Shown here: positions 47,001 through 59,230 of the stretch, piece by piece
Position numbering within the stretch: the stretch's first letter is position 1
Layout of the letters: every line of letters begins with the position of its first letter
NCBI GenBank assembly: GCA_031772625.1
Contig: CM062815.1
Location: 121,133,977-121,197,976 of the forward strand
Length of the DNA stretch: 64,000 nucleotides
Origin: Pinus tabuliformis
Lineage: Eukaryota; Streptophyta; Pinopsida; Pinales; Pinaceae
Reading direction: 5' to 3'
The notes under the pieces: generated by a model
The model's input: the letters and a program-made list of their open reading frames with translations, nothing else
Databases searched by the model: none
What the model was told of the DNA's origin: nothing
Made by a program: the position numbers and the translations under genes

Positions 47001-50000
47001 CTACTTCAGGAGGTTTGTTGAGGCGTGAACTGAGCTGGGCGGATAGGTGGCATCCTGAATATCGGGAATCATATACCCGATCGCATCTGTTAGGCACTTA
47101 AGGGCAGCTCTTTGTGTATGCGGCTTTACCAGGAAGAACCAATATGTGTCCCAGGTTAAACTGTTAATCCCAGCGATTAATCTCCCCTTTTCCTCTAAAT
47201 CAGGATAACATGATTGCTCCAATGTGTTCGTTGTTGTCAACTTTCCTGGTGTGCATTGGGAGATCATGTTTGATAAATAGAGAGTGTTATTAACCAGTTC
47301 AACTAGATTGCTGGAAGTTGATTTACATCTTGAAGCTGCCCTCTCTACTCTCATTAACTGGGACTGCCAATCCGTAAAGAGTATATCTTTATGTGTTTCT
47401 AGGATCCTGGGAAAATTCGCCGCTTGTCATTGATCAGAATCTTGCTAGTCAAGAAATGCAGCTATGGTTTCTTCGGCTTGATCCAATTCAGTTCTGGCCT
47501 TCTCTACCTGCTTATTTATGGATGTCGTTAATTCACACAGTGGCTCTGCCTGGGCGATTTGTTGACACAAAAGCTTAATTTGGGATATTAATGCAGTGTT
47601 TATTTGTAATGCTTCTGCTCTAAATTCAGCCACTTGTGGAACGCCCTTTATTTTTTCGAGCTGTGATGACAATTGAGCAATTTGCTCATCTTTTGTTTTC
47701 ATCATTTGCTCATTTGCTGCCTTTAATTGTGCCAATGCCTCTGATAATTCCTTCTGTTTCTGGATCGCGCTTTGGTCGATCCTTTGCTTTTCTGCCTGCA
47801 ATTGTTGAGTTAGTTGACTGTTCACTTGCTGTTGTGTCAACAATTGCTGCTCTGCCTTCTACTTTGTCTCAGCTAACTCTGCCTGTAATGAGAAAATCTC
47901 TTGATCCTTGGTTTTCAGTAGAAGACTTACCTCCGATGCCTTATCAATTGTCGCTGCCGAATAGGATCCCGCATACTGCGACAGTTTTGTTAGGTCATCG
48001 GAGGGGTCAAATTCCTCCTTCCAAACCGCATTGCGCGTAACAGTTTGCTCTGGGAAAAGGGAAGGTTGATCAGTCCTTCTTCTTTTCCTTTGTCGTTTCA
48101 CCACTGCTTTATGCCTCGGGCTGTAGAAAACATCCAGGGGAGGAATATCTTCTACCTGGAGAATGATTTGGTCAAAGGGGTCCTTTGGTATTATCTCAAC
48201 GTCTTTAGAAATGGGTGGGCCGCTGGTTCCACTCAGAACCTGTGATGAAGTGATTTCCGGTGTGTCCATTGTCTTGGAAGTGTCTGTATCTTTTGAACAT
48301 TCCAACCCACTAATGATGGAATCAAATTGCTTCCATTCCTGGAGCAATTTAGGTTCAATACGAGTATCTATATTGACATCAATGGTGGTTTGTTTTTGCT
48401 TTTCGGCTTGGGACTCCTTCCGCACTTTTTCCTGTTCTCTCTTCTGTTGTTCCTCTTGTTCTTTCTTTTGCCTTTCCTCATGCTCTTTCTTTTGCTTTTC
48501 CTCTTTCTCTCTTCTCTGTTTTTCCTCCTGTTCTCTCCTCTGCTTTTCCTCTTGTTCTCTCCTCTGCTTTTCCTCCTGTTCTTTCTTATGATCCTTTGTT
48601 ATAACTGGAGGTTCCTTTGACTGTTGCCGACCAGGCTCGCTTGATGATGTCACTGGGGTTGTCGCTAGTAAATCTAGAGGCAGAGTTTGCAACCTCTGTT
48701 CTCTAAGTTTATTAAATTCAGTCAACCCTTTATCATTATATTTCGCTTTGGCGAATGCTTTAACCTGATTTATTGTCTCAGCTGAAGAGAATAGGTCGTC
48801 AAACATATCTTCTTTATGGTCAAATCTTGTCAATTTGGCCTGTTCTAGTGCAGTATAGGCAACTTTGTTTGGATCAAACTGCCTATTTGGGAGAGTCGCC
48901 AGAGTTAAGGATTGAATCTTTGTAGCTTCCTTTTCTGCATGTTTGAGGTCATGCAAGGTATATACACCGCATCTCAAAGGAAAAGAGGGCCAGCCTTGCT
49001 TCTTATTTTTCTTGAGTGTTTGTGAAACACTCTCAGCAATGATTTGGTAAGAAATTTCCCTTGCCAGCAGCTTATCCGGTATGTATAAAGGGAGGACATG
49101 AGGTCTGGCTTGGCTACCGAAAACTCTTATGTAGGTAAATCTCTCCTCTCCAAACCATCTACCTATTGAGGTTAAATCAATTCCGGCTTGATAAGAAATC
49201 TTGGGAGCAGGTTTATCGAAAATGGAATAATAAATAGGCAACATAAAGCCATTACAGACTTGGTATAGATGATGTTTATAAGAAGATTTCCACAATTTCT
49301 GATGATATATATGAATAGGCGTGGGGTCTTGTGCAGTCCACCTCCAGCCGAGTATGGGGAATTCAGAGTTAAAACACAGGGTATCTAGAATATAGGCACT
49401 GTAGTAGAATGGGGGAATTACCCTTTCAGAAATATGGGTCTTGCTTCTAAACTCAAGCACAGCTGTTGCTAATTTGTCTGAGAGGATAGTGGCCTAATCC
49501 ATAATTACACTGTTGCATGCTGCTTCCATTAGGGGAACCATTTCTATGGTAAAATTAGCAGAGTCATGCAATCCCCACAATATACACATCATTATTCCCG
49601 CATAGCAATAAGGAGAGGCCAGGGAATCAACTGAGTACTTACCAGACGACTCATGTTTGTGCTTGGCCGGATTTTGTCTCCAATCCCGGATGGGTTCGGA
49701 TTCAACTTCATTTTCGTTTGCGAATTTCTCTAGGAACGCCTTACTATATATCTTCTCTGGCTCGAGCAAATGATACATTTTCCTTAGATCATCCGCCCTG
49801 AATGACCCGAAAATTCTCCCGTCTCTGGTGCTGAAGGTTCTATCCAGGATTGGGATTTCTTCAATCGCCCACCGCACTACATTTGTGTATGGGAGAATTT
49901 TCTCCCTGGCTGCTATCCTGTGAAGGAAAGAGTCGGCTAAGTCCTTGAGAGTACCCTCAGATTTCCGAGTTAAATCCACAGTAGCTTCTACTGTTGTCAC

Positions 50001-50237
50001 TGCTGGTTCTTCGACTTCAATCAGGTTGTAGGTACCTTTCCAAGTAACTCTGACGAGACCCGTACATGTAGTATCAGATATCAATCCCTTCTTTTTGTCC
50101 ACGACAGCTTGTCCTGCAGCTGGTGTAGCGGAAGCACCTGTGGTCTTCTTGGATTTCTTCCCCATTTTGCTTGAGCTTTCTCCTTTGGATGAATTCTGCA
50201 CAGAGGCGAAAATAAACGTAACACAGAGATATGCCAA
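47001..50237 (-). pseudogene. LTR-borne gene, copy in 3' LTR
   Basis: This is the same gene as 59231-62452, nearly identical throughout, including the start MAYLCVTFIFASVQ, the lysine-rich MGKKSKKTTG, the MYHLLEPEKIYSKAF region, and an EEKQRREQ-type charged helix about eight residues longer than in the other copy (about 48430-48585). It carries about three or four breaks, slightly more than the 5' copy. No known domain is recognised. The charged segment is a predicted long coiled coil (inference from composition). Confidence 0.75.
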
Positions 50238-50589
50238 TGAAAATCCAATATGGGAAAGATATATTGATCAAAGCGTGCTGAGAGATTAACTCTAAAAATG
50301 GTCGCGGATACAATCCATGGGAAGATCTTACAATTACATTAAATGGCCGTTTAAGACCTGCCACCCCTTAAATGCCCATTATACCATTATTCGGCCGAAT
50401 GACCTGTTTAAGCGTGCTATGGATGTTTTGGCGGTTGGGCGCAGGTGCATCATTGATTAGCAGATTAAGCTTTAAATATGATTTGATCATAATATCCCTC
50501 CATTTAATGGCTTTTTTGAAATCCGCGCTATATCATAATCAGGCGTCGGGAACACTTAAATCCTTATGTTGACAATTATGAAACCTCGA

Positions 50590-50905
50590 TCGCCGATAGC
50601 GATATCGCATCGCATCGGGAGAATTGGTATTATATAAACATATGGATAGCATACCACCGATCGCCGACAGCAAAATCACATCGCATCGGGGTGAATGGGC
50701 ATAACAATGTGCATAGATAGTGTATCACCGATTGCCGATTGCGATATCGCATCGCATCGGGGGTATGACCTGGGCACCTTATTATTGTGCATAGGATATT
50801 GCCGATTGCCGATTGCGATATCCCATCGCATCGAGGTGAAAGGCTTGGGGTGCTTTTAAGACTGCGTATAGAGTATCGCCGATAGCCGATAGCGATATCG
50901 TATCG
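50590..50905. repeat. U3 tandem array of GCGATATCGC-like units (3' LTR)
   Basis: Five units about 70-75 bp apart share GATCGCCGATAGCGATATCG followed by CATCGCATCGGG, each with small changes. The core is palindromic and CpG-rich in an AT-rich setting. It sits upstream of the LTR gene in the element's sense, where enhancers are expected. Confidence 0.85.
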
Positions 50906-51171
50906 GCGGGAACCCATATGTCACTTATTTGTGTTTTCTATGTCATTGCGATATGCGATCTTGCGATCGCTTTATCTCAATGATAAAAGATTGTTTTATT
51001 TGATCAAAAATGGGTTTTTCAAAAGGTTTTATATAATGTCTTCATTTGGTTTGCGGACCTTTTTCAAATAATGCAATATTGATACCAATTAACTTCTAAA
51101 GGGACCCATTTCATATGATAATTTTGTAAATATAAATGATATGAAATGGGGAGTTGTTGTAGGGCACAACA

Positions 51172-52245
51172 ATTGGCGATTTGCTGGAAGAACCAGTTAT
51201 CTCTTAAAAGCATAGAAATACTTAAACTTTTGCAAAATAGAGTTCTAATCAAAGGGGAAAATTCTAATATAACTAGGTATGTATGCATTCCAAGTAAAAT
51301 GAATCTATTTTTGCTAAATTCCTCTCTTTTTTAAGAAAATAGATACATTCTAAGTTTTAAATAGGCCTCTATTGGTTTATAATGATAAAACAGAAAACTT
51401 TTCCACATCAGCTTTTATAGTGAACTCTTCTGTCATAGGTAGAGCCTCTGCTACCAGCAAACGTTTATAGTTTCGACAGGGATACCTTTTAACCATGCTA
51501 TTGTCCATTGTTCCATCCAATTAAGAGTGTGATTAACAGAATGAATTCAAAACATGTTTTCATATTTTGTATTTCATTTTCCTTTTTCTGTTATTGATAA
51601 GATAAAAAGCCATTGTCCTGGTTTGGTGGCCAGCTATTGACAATGCCATTCACTGGTAGTAATCTAACCGAACAAGCTGGCTTGTGATGAGACCCCTTGT
51701 CTTATAATTTTAAGCCATTACCCTGTTTTGGTATGCAGTATTGGTAATGTCGGTTAAACTATTTCCCTATGAACATGGTAAGCAGGCTTGTAATAAGACC
51801 TCTTATCTTTAATATCAGATATTTTAGAATTACACTCTGAGTAATCATAAACTTTAGTGAATGGGATGAACAATCTTCTCCTTAAGAGTAAATGGATGAC
51901 AGGGTAAGAGTTGAAGATGATGAAATTGGATTAGCTTCTATCTTGATATTGATAACTTTTTTGAGACCAATTTGAAAACAGAAAATGATTTACAATACTT
52001 TTAAACTTTGAGAGGAGTTCACAAAACTTGAAATGTGGTTTCAGAATACAATGATACCTAATTTCCTAGAAATTATCCCTTTTGGTTAAGAGTTATATTA
52101 TTTTAAAAGCCAATATCACACTACTTCTGTAGATCAAATTTTCAAACACAACAAAGGTCAATAGTAGATACCTTACAACATTATTTTCTACAAATCCTAC
52201 AAACTACAAAACTCTATCAAACTGAAAGGAGAAGGGGTTACCTCC
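51172..52245 (-). other. Non-coding region between pol and 3' LTR
   Basis: No gene was seen. A two-copy tandem repeat of about 100 bp (51609-51711 and 51713-51812) shares AAGCCATT, CCTG(G/T)TTTGGT, and GGCTTGT(A/G)AT(A/G)AGACC. The antisense accessory gene found in the Tat-like copies at 2.3-3.6 and 26.6-27.2 kb is not present here. Confidence 0.6.
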
Positions 52246-55200
52246 TCAATTAAAGAATTTCTTCAAGATAAGGCCATTAACAGGGAGAGAATCTCTCAAC
52301 CCTGATAAGTCTTGCAATATAAAGGTCAAATGGCCAATCTTTTCACAGATCTGAAATGGTCCAAGCCACATCTTCTGGAACTTGGTGTGTTTTCCCTTGT
52401 CCTCATGGGCTTTGTCCCATTTCAGAACTAAATCACCGACTTGAAATTGTTTTGAACCGGATGAGACTGAATCAAAAGCTGCCTTGATGATTTGCTGATG
52501 TTTGGCATGAATAACCCTGGCTTTTTCTCTTTCTTCTTCTAGTTTTAGAATTTGATCATGTCTAAGCTGAATAGAAGAAGAAGGAGTCTCCTCAATGAAC
52601 TGAACTAGGGCTAAAGAAGGAAGAACAAGATTTGTGGGCAGTACTTCTTCTTTTCCATACACAAGGTTGAATGGGGAAGATCCTATAGAAGCTTTCTGTG
52701 TTATCCTATCAGCCCATAATGCAAACATTAAGGATTTATGCCAGTTTTTATGATTCTGTTCGATAGTTCGCTTAATGATTTTGATCAGATTTTTATTAGT
52801 AGACTCTGCTAAACCATTACCCTGGGGATAGTAATTAGCAGAATACTTTAATTTAAATCCTCTTTTAATAGCGAAATCAAACATAGCATTGCCTGAGAAA
52901 TAAGACGCATTATAAAAAACAAGAGCATTTGGGACACCAAACCTGGTAATGATGAATTGATCTATGAATTCAATGATTGCTTCAGAATTTGTTGTCTTCA
53001 AAGGGATTGCCTCAACCCACTTAGTAAAATAATCGGTAGCAGTAAGGATATACTTATGCTGTTTGGAAGATGGTGGAGTAATTTCCCCTATGATGTCCAA
53101 TCCCCATTGCTCAAATGATTGTTCAATGTTGACTAGTTGCAGAGGGAAAGCTGATTTGCGTTGTCTTCCAATAGAAGTTTGACAATTGAGGCATTTCCTT
53201 ACATACTCGTGGGCATCTTTAAACAGAGTGAGCCAATAATATCCAGCATGAATAATTTTTTGAGCTGTTGTGTCAGCTCCAAAATGTCCTCCTACTGGTC
53301 CATCATGTAACTCCTGCAAAACCTTTTGTGCTTCAGGTTTCTCAAGGCATCTTAATAAGATTGAATCATAATTCTGCCTAAAAAGCACATCATCAATAAT
53401 TGTAAAATTCTTTGCTTTTAACCTAATAGCCCTTTTGTTTTTGTAAGATAGGTTTGGAGGTGCATAACCATTCTTTAAATAAAAGATTAAATCTGCATAT
53501 TGAGATTCAGAATCAGTAACACTTATCTGATTGATTTCTTCAGTTTGATCTGTATCGCTTGATTCTAGAATGTTGGATGCTCCTGCCAATATCCTGCAAA
53601 AACCTTGGCCCCTAACAATCTTTGCTGGCCTAATTTCTAAGTCATATTCTTGAAGCGCTATGACCCAATTTGCCCTTTTTTCACCCAGTTCTTTTTGGAT
53701 TAATAGTTGCCTAACTGCAGGGAAAGGAACTATAACTTTTGTGTGGGTTTTCAAAAGGAAGGGTCTATAATCTTTGACTGCTTTAAATACAACAAAGGCT
53801 TGTTTTTCTACTTCGGAGTAATTCAATTCAGCACCCTGAAGATTTGAGTTAAAAAATGAAATGGGTGCTTCCAGATTGTAATCATTTAGTTGCGTAAGTA
53901 CTGCGGCATAAGAGAAATTGGATGCGATGGTATACAATGTAAAATGATTAGAAAAATTTGGAGTATTTAAGGCTGGGGCATTGATTATTGATTGTTTGCT
54001 TAGATCAAAAGCTTCTTTTTCTGCTGATCCCCACTTAAAGACTGAATTTTTCTTAATCATTGTTTGAAGTGGCAAAATAATTTGAGAAAAATCTGGAACA
54101 AATCTTTTAACAAAATTGATCTGGCCTAAAAATGACTGCATCGATTTTTTATTGTGTGGGAAAGGGATTTCAGAGATTTCTTTGATCCGATCAGGATCAA
54201 TATAAATGCCATATTTGGACACAATAAAACCCAAGAGCTTCCCTTGATCAAGAGCAAAGAAAGACTTTTTAGGGTTAAGGGAAATACCATATCTTTTGCA
54301 ACGTTGAAAAATTTGATTTAGATCATGCAAATGATTATACCTCTCCTTAGAGAATACAGTAATGTCATCTAGATAGATGACTATTGTTCTATTAATCAAC
54401 CCTCTAAAAGCTATATCCATAGCTCTTTGGAATGTCGCTCCTGCATTTATAAGCCCGAAAGGCATTTTCTGATATGCATATGTTCCCCATTTTGTTATGA
54501 ATGTAGTTTTAAGCTAATCACCAAGATGAACCAGGACTTGGTTATATCCTAAGAAACCATCTAGAAAGGATATCAATTCAGAGCCTGCTACTGATTGAAG
54601 TACTTGCTCCATAGTAGGTAATGGGAAATTGTCTTTCAAACTCGCTTTGTTCAAATTTCTGAAATCAATACAGATCCGAATGTCGCCATTTTTCTTTCTG
54701 ACTGGCACCATATTAGAGACCCAGTTTGAGTGTTGGACAGGAAAAATAATCTTGGCTTTCAAGAGTTTGTTAAGTTCTGATTTTATCTGGCTCTCTAAGT
54801 TTGGATGTATTTTTCTTAACTTCTGCTGAATCGGTTTCTGATCGGGAAGTACCGGAATGGTATGTTGGATAATAGATGTATTATATGTCTTCAAATCATC
54901 ATATTTCCAAGAAAAAAACTGTTTATTTTTTCTTAACAGTTTAATGAATGCCTCTTTCTCTTCAAAGGAAAGTCTTAATCCTAAATTAATATTTTGAGGA
55001 GCTTGCTCAGTACCTAGATTTATCAATTCAAACCTTAGGGTAGAGCTTTGGAGCTTTGCATTAGTCACAGGTTTAAACCTGTCTTTAATATCATAAAGAT
55101 CCTCCAGCTTTACCACAGGCTTAGGAATTGCATTTTCCTGAGGTGTTTCTCTCATTTGGGAGTCATGCTCATCTTCCTCAATGATTTGATTATCATAGGA

Positions 55201-58200
55201 CTTTTCAGAAGTTAAGAATTGTAAAATATCCTCATCATGGTTGAATACTCTCCAATTAGTGACATTGTCAGGAACTGAAGGCCTAAAAAGCAATTCTACG
55301 GAAAATCTATCTGGGTTGTAGTCTTCAGAAGGTAGGAGCTTGGAAGCTACATTAGCTAGGAGATCGGCTGCCGAGTTTTGAGACTTGGGAATGGAGGAAA
55401 TGTTGAATGCGGAAAAGTGCGAGGTAAGTTCTTGTACTAGCAATTGATAATGCTTGAGGTGATTTGAAAGACAATGAATTGCATTCCTCACCTGTTTAAC
55501 AATAATTTCAGAATCGCCAAATACTTTTAGATATTTCACTTTAAGGCCGATTTCTTTATATAATCCCTGGACTAAGGCTTCATATTCAGCTGTATTGTTA
55601 GTGCATTCAAATTCTAGCCTACAGGTCAGCATTGTCTTTTCTCCTTGTGGGCTAACCAAAATACATCCTGCTCCTAAGCCCTCGCTAGACTTGGACCCAT
55701 CGAAATATAATGACCAAAATAAAGAAGTATTAACAATTGTATTTATAGTTTTCTCAGTATCGTTGAAACATCTAGACCTATCTGTTTGTGAAAAATTCTC
55801 AATCTGTGATGTAAAATGATTAACTGAGAAAGGGGATGGTTGGGCAACAAAGTTGCCAAAGAATGACTCTGATGAATAATTCCCCAAAATGTTGTTGTTG
55901 AACGCTACGGGTTGGTTTTCTTGCTCAAATTCAGTAACTGTATGGGTCATATGTTTCTCTTGGTCGATCCTTATTTGATTTGGCTTTCCCTTATAGGGAA
56001 GCCACATATGTGACCAATCAGTGGAAATATACCCATGCAATTTTTTGGACCAATCCCTACTCAAAATTAAACCGTAAAATTCAGGTATATCGGCTATTAG
56101 GATGTCAATCCTTTGTACTACTCTGGGATCTGCAGACAACCTGATAGTTACGGAATTAATCTCTCCCACAACCTGTACTTTGGTCCTGTCCAACTGTACA
56201 ATATGAATAGCAGACTTCTGGGGTTCAATGTTCAGTTTAGAACAAACTGAAGCTGGCATTATGTTAGATGATGCCCCTGAGTCAATTAAACAGTTGTGCA
56301 GGTTTCTGTTATAGATCTCATAGGTTAGAAGGAAGGGTGGAGTATGAGAATTTGATCTATCCCCAATCAGAACTGAATCGGTAGCTTCAACCATACCTGG
56401 AGGAGGTTGGCCTGAATCATTAGCAGCTTTTGCACTGGGAAGAGGTGTAGAAGGAACAGCATTCAATTCTTTAAGAAGTAATTTCTGCTGATGCTTTAAT
56501 TTACTAAGTTCAAACATAGTAATGTTTGCTTTAGTTTTCTTCATGTCATCAACAATGTTATACTCCATTGAATCAGATACCACTAATGTTTTAGGTGTTG
56601 AAGGAGTTTTAGAAGTTGAAGGCTGGTTTTGGGGAACTGCTGCAGATGATTTCTTTGCAGGTGTTTTTTCTTTGGTTGTAGCGGCACCAGCACTCCTTTT
56701 CTTTGATGTTACCTGAACAGGTTCGGAAGTACTTTTGCTTCTAGTAGTGACCGGGAATGCTTCTTCTTCGTTATCGGTATCGGAGTTGGGGAGTATAAAA
56801 TCCCACATTCCATGACATTCCACTACTTCTTCTTCATCATCAGTTGGTGAGATTGTTTCCTCTTCCTCTTCTTCTTCTTGCTCTGAATCTGCATTAGATA
56901 TTACATTTGGTGGCTTTGATTCATTTCTCTTGTAAGTCCTAAAGGGTCTCTTGGTTGAGGTTTCGGCTACCTGTTTCTTTATCTCAACCATTTCATTTGA
57001 TAAAGTTTTTAGGACTTTTTGCAAACCTTCCATGTCATATGGGTCTTTTGGGGTCTTCTTTCTTGAGTCATCTTTAAAAGAGACTTTTTTGGCTTTTCTG
57101 TCTTCCAGAGCAGCTTTCTTCTCTAGGGCATTGATGTGTTTTTCCACAGCGAGTGCTTCTCTCATGTTTTCAGCTAAGGTAGGTTTCCCAGCCCTGTCTA
57201 CAAAAATGGCTATATTGGCAGGTAGGGTGGTGATATACCATTCGCTTCGAATTTGTTCACTTGGTTTGGAGGCTGTATGGATTTTATTTAGGAGTTTATT
57301 GAAGCGAGCATTAAATTCCTTAATTGGTTCCCTATGCTCTATTCTCAGATTGGAGAAATCGTTTATTAGGGTAGCCAAAGACCTATCATCTCCATATTTG
57401 GTAGGAAACTGCTCTTGGCAAGTGTTCCAACTGGTAATGGAACCAGAGGGTAAAGAGAAATACCAGGATCCTGCTGATCCTTGCAAGGTGTAAGGGAAAA
57501 GTCTAACAACAACATCTTGTTCAGTTAATCCTTTCAAGTTGACTTCTAACATGAAATTATTAATGTGTTCCTCAGCCTGGGTCCCATCATCTGGATTAAA
57601 CTTGGGTAGCCATTTTTTAGGAGCATCTAGTAATGGATGCAATGGTGCAGGCATATTGACTGCACCAGGTCTGGTCCATGGATCTGCCATTATAATAGCA
57701 GTAGTGGTTGATACTACCGCTGGAACTCCAGATGTCTGGGAAGGAAATAATGTTGAGGAATGAGCAGGTTGGGATGCTGAAGCTTCTAATCCCTGGTGAA
57801 CAACAATATGTAATGGGGGAGTGGATGGTTGACTTTGCAGATGAGAAGTTGAAATGGAGGATGTGGATGAAAGCTCTTCACTGTCAGATCCTTCAGTATT
57901 TTTCTTCGCCTTTTTCCTTTTGGGTAAAGGGAACTCAGTGGGTTCAATACCGAGCTTTTCGCTCTGAAGTCTGGTGAGAGGGTGAGGTAAATTGAACTGC
58001 AAAGTCGCACTGCTTTGTGATACCTCAAATTTCTGTGGTGAAATCGAGAAGCTCTGAAGTTTGTGGATAAGAAACTGGACTTCAGGTGATTCAAGACTTA
58101 ATTGTTCTGGAGTATGATGGGTTTGAGCAGTGGTAGTTGATTCCTCTTCTTCTTGTTTGGATACTGGAGAACCAGCATGCGAATGAGAAGTTCGAGGGGA

Positions 58201-58254
58201 TTCGGAGGGAGAATTACTCTTAGAATGGCTTGCAGATTTGGGTTTGTTTGCCAT
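52246..58254 (-). pseudogene. gag-pol region of the 17-kb element
   Basis: Minus-strand coding starts with a serine-rich leader (MANKPKSASHSKSNSP). Parts in order, with approximate plus coordinates: gag core 57650-57130 (WLPKFNPDDGTQ, GSAGSWYFSLPSG); an acidic linker; protease near 56290-55980 (LIDSGASSNIMP); archaeal-type RNase H 55710-55335 (YFDGSKSSEGLGAG, NNTAEYEALVQG, VFGDSEIIVKQV, NSAADLLANVA); reverse transcriptase 54900-54100 (VPVRKKNGDIRICIDFRNL, YLDDITVFS); RNase H 53950-53600; integrase zinc finger 53320-53160 (HDGPVGGHFG, CLNCQ); and integrase core with tail 53110-52250 (QWGLDIIGEI, DYFTKWVEAIP, YYPQGNGLAES). Its unusual point is the extra RNase H ahead of RT. It is almost whole, with about one break. 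Confidence 0.9.
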
Positions 58255-58265
58255 TCACAGTCAGG

Positions 58266-58282
58266 CCCTCCTTCTAGCGCCA
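58266..58282 (-). other. Primer-binding-site-like sequence
   Basis: TGGCGCTAGAAGGAGGG on the minus strand lies four bases inside the 5' LTR edge at 58287. TGGCGC starts are common for plant Ty3 primer sites. I do not assign the tRNA. Confidence 0.55.
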
Positions 58283-59230
58283 AAAATGTTGATGCCTCGA
58301 AAATCGCTGCAACAACATTGGGGATAACCACCCGGTCCGGACCTTAGTACAGCTCCTTTTCCGTTTGGAATAGTGGCTCCGACTGGGGATAATGGGACCA
58401 GTTTCCCAAAAGTGGATAAATGGGATGAATGGATGATTTATAAACTAAACTAGTGGTGAGCGAATAACTAAAACTATTAACAAGAATACGTAAACTATGA
58501 TCTATCCCGGGAACTTATTGAGCTTTAAAGTGCAGTGCTTGATGATCCGTGTCTATAAACAGGCATATAGATGACTCCATTTAACAGACATGGACATTAT
58601 TTCATTCATGATTACTATGCTTAAATAGTTAAGCAAAGCAATTAAAGCGATATTACCACACTTATCATTTATATCATTGACATATACATGATTAAAAAGA
58701 AAGGCACATCATAAAACATCCAATAGTGGAATGAATATAGATCTGCTGTTACAGCGCATGCATATAATCAATAATAGCAAGAATAATCACATAACAATTC
58801 ATATGAAAGGAATGAATTCAGACATAGATAGAAATACCATATGAGCTGCTTGACACTCCCAATATCAATCGCTACTTGTAATTCTTCCTTCAACGCAAAA
58901 ACATTCTCAACAAAGACAATAGTGCATAATTGCATAAAAACTTCCTTGTTGAATTAAGAACAACTGGTCCAGTAAAAGAATATTGACTGAAGCACAATAG
59001 TGCAAACTTCAGTCTTTAAGTCTGGTACAAAACTTTACGACCCCTTCCAAAACAATGAAAGGGTCTATAAATACTTAGCTAATCTACCTATCTATGAAAC
59101 AGAAATCCTATTTAATTGGTATCAATCAATCTTGATATGATTTTCTTGAGCGATCTGGCAGTCGGCGGCATGATTCATCAGGTAGGTTGCTTGCCTTTAT
59201 ATCTGAGCTGACTTATCGCAATCATTGGCT

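Larger units (their letters stand above)
46053..51171 (-). repeat. 3' LTR, 5.1 kb
   Basis: It is the direct repeat of 58287-63385, running from TGTTGATGCC to GGGCACAACA on the plus strand. In the element's sense it begins at 51171. It carries the GCGATATCGC tandem array at 50590-50905 near its start and a copy of the long LTR gene at 47001-50237. Confidence 0.95.

Noticed and set aside
48163-48620. Leucine/phenylalanine/serine-rich plus-strand ORFs resembling membrane proteins (also near 60402-60835)
   Set aside because: They are the complement of the charged coiled-coil codons (GAA/AAG give TTC/CTT), so the apparent hydrophobicity is an artefact.
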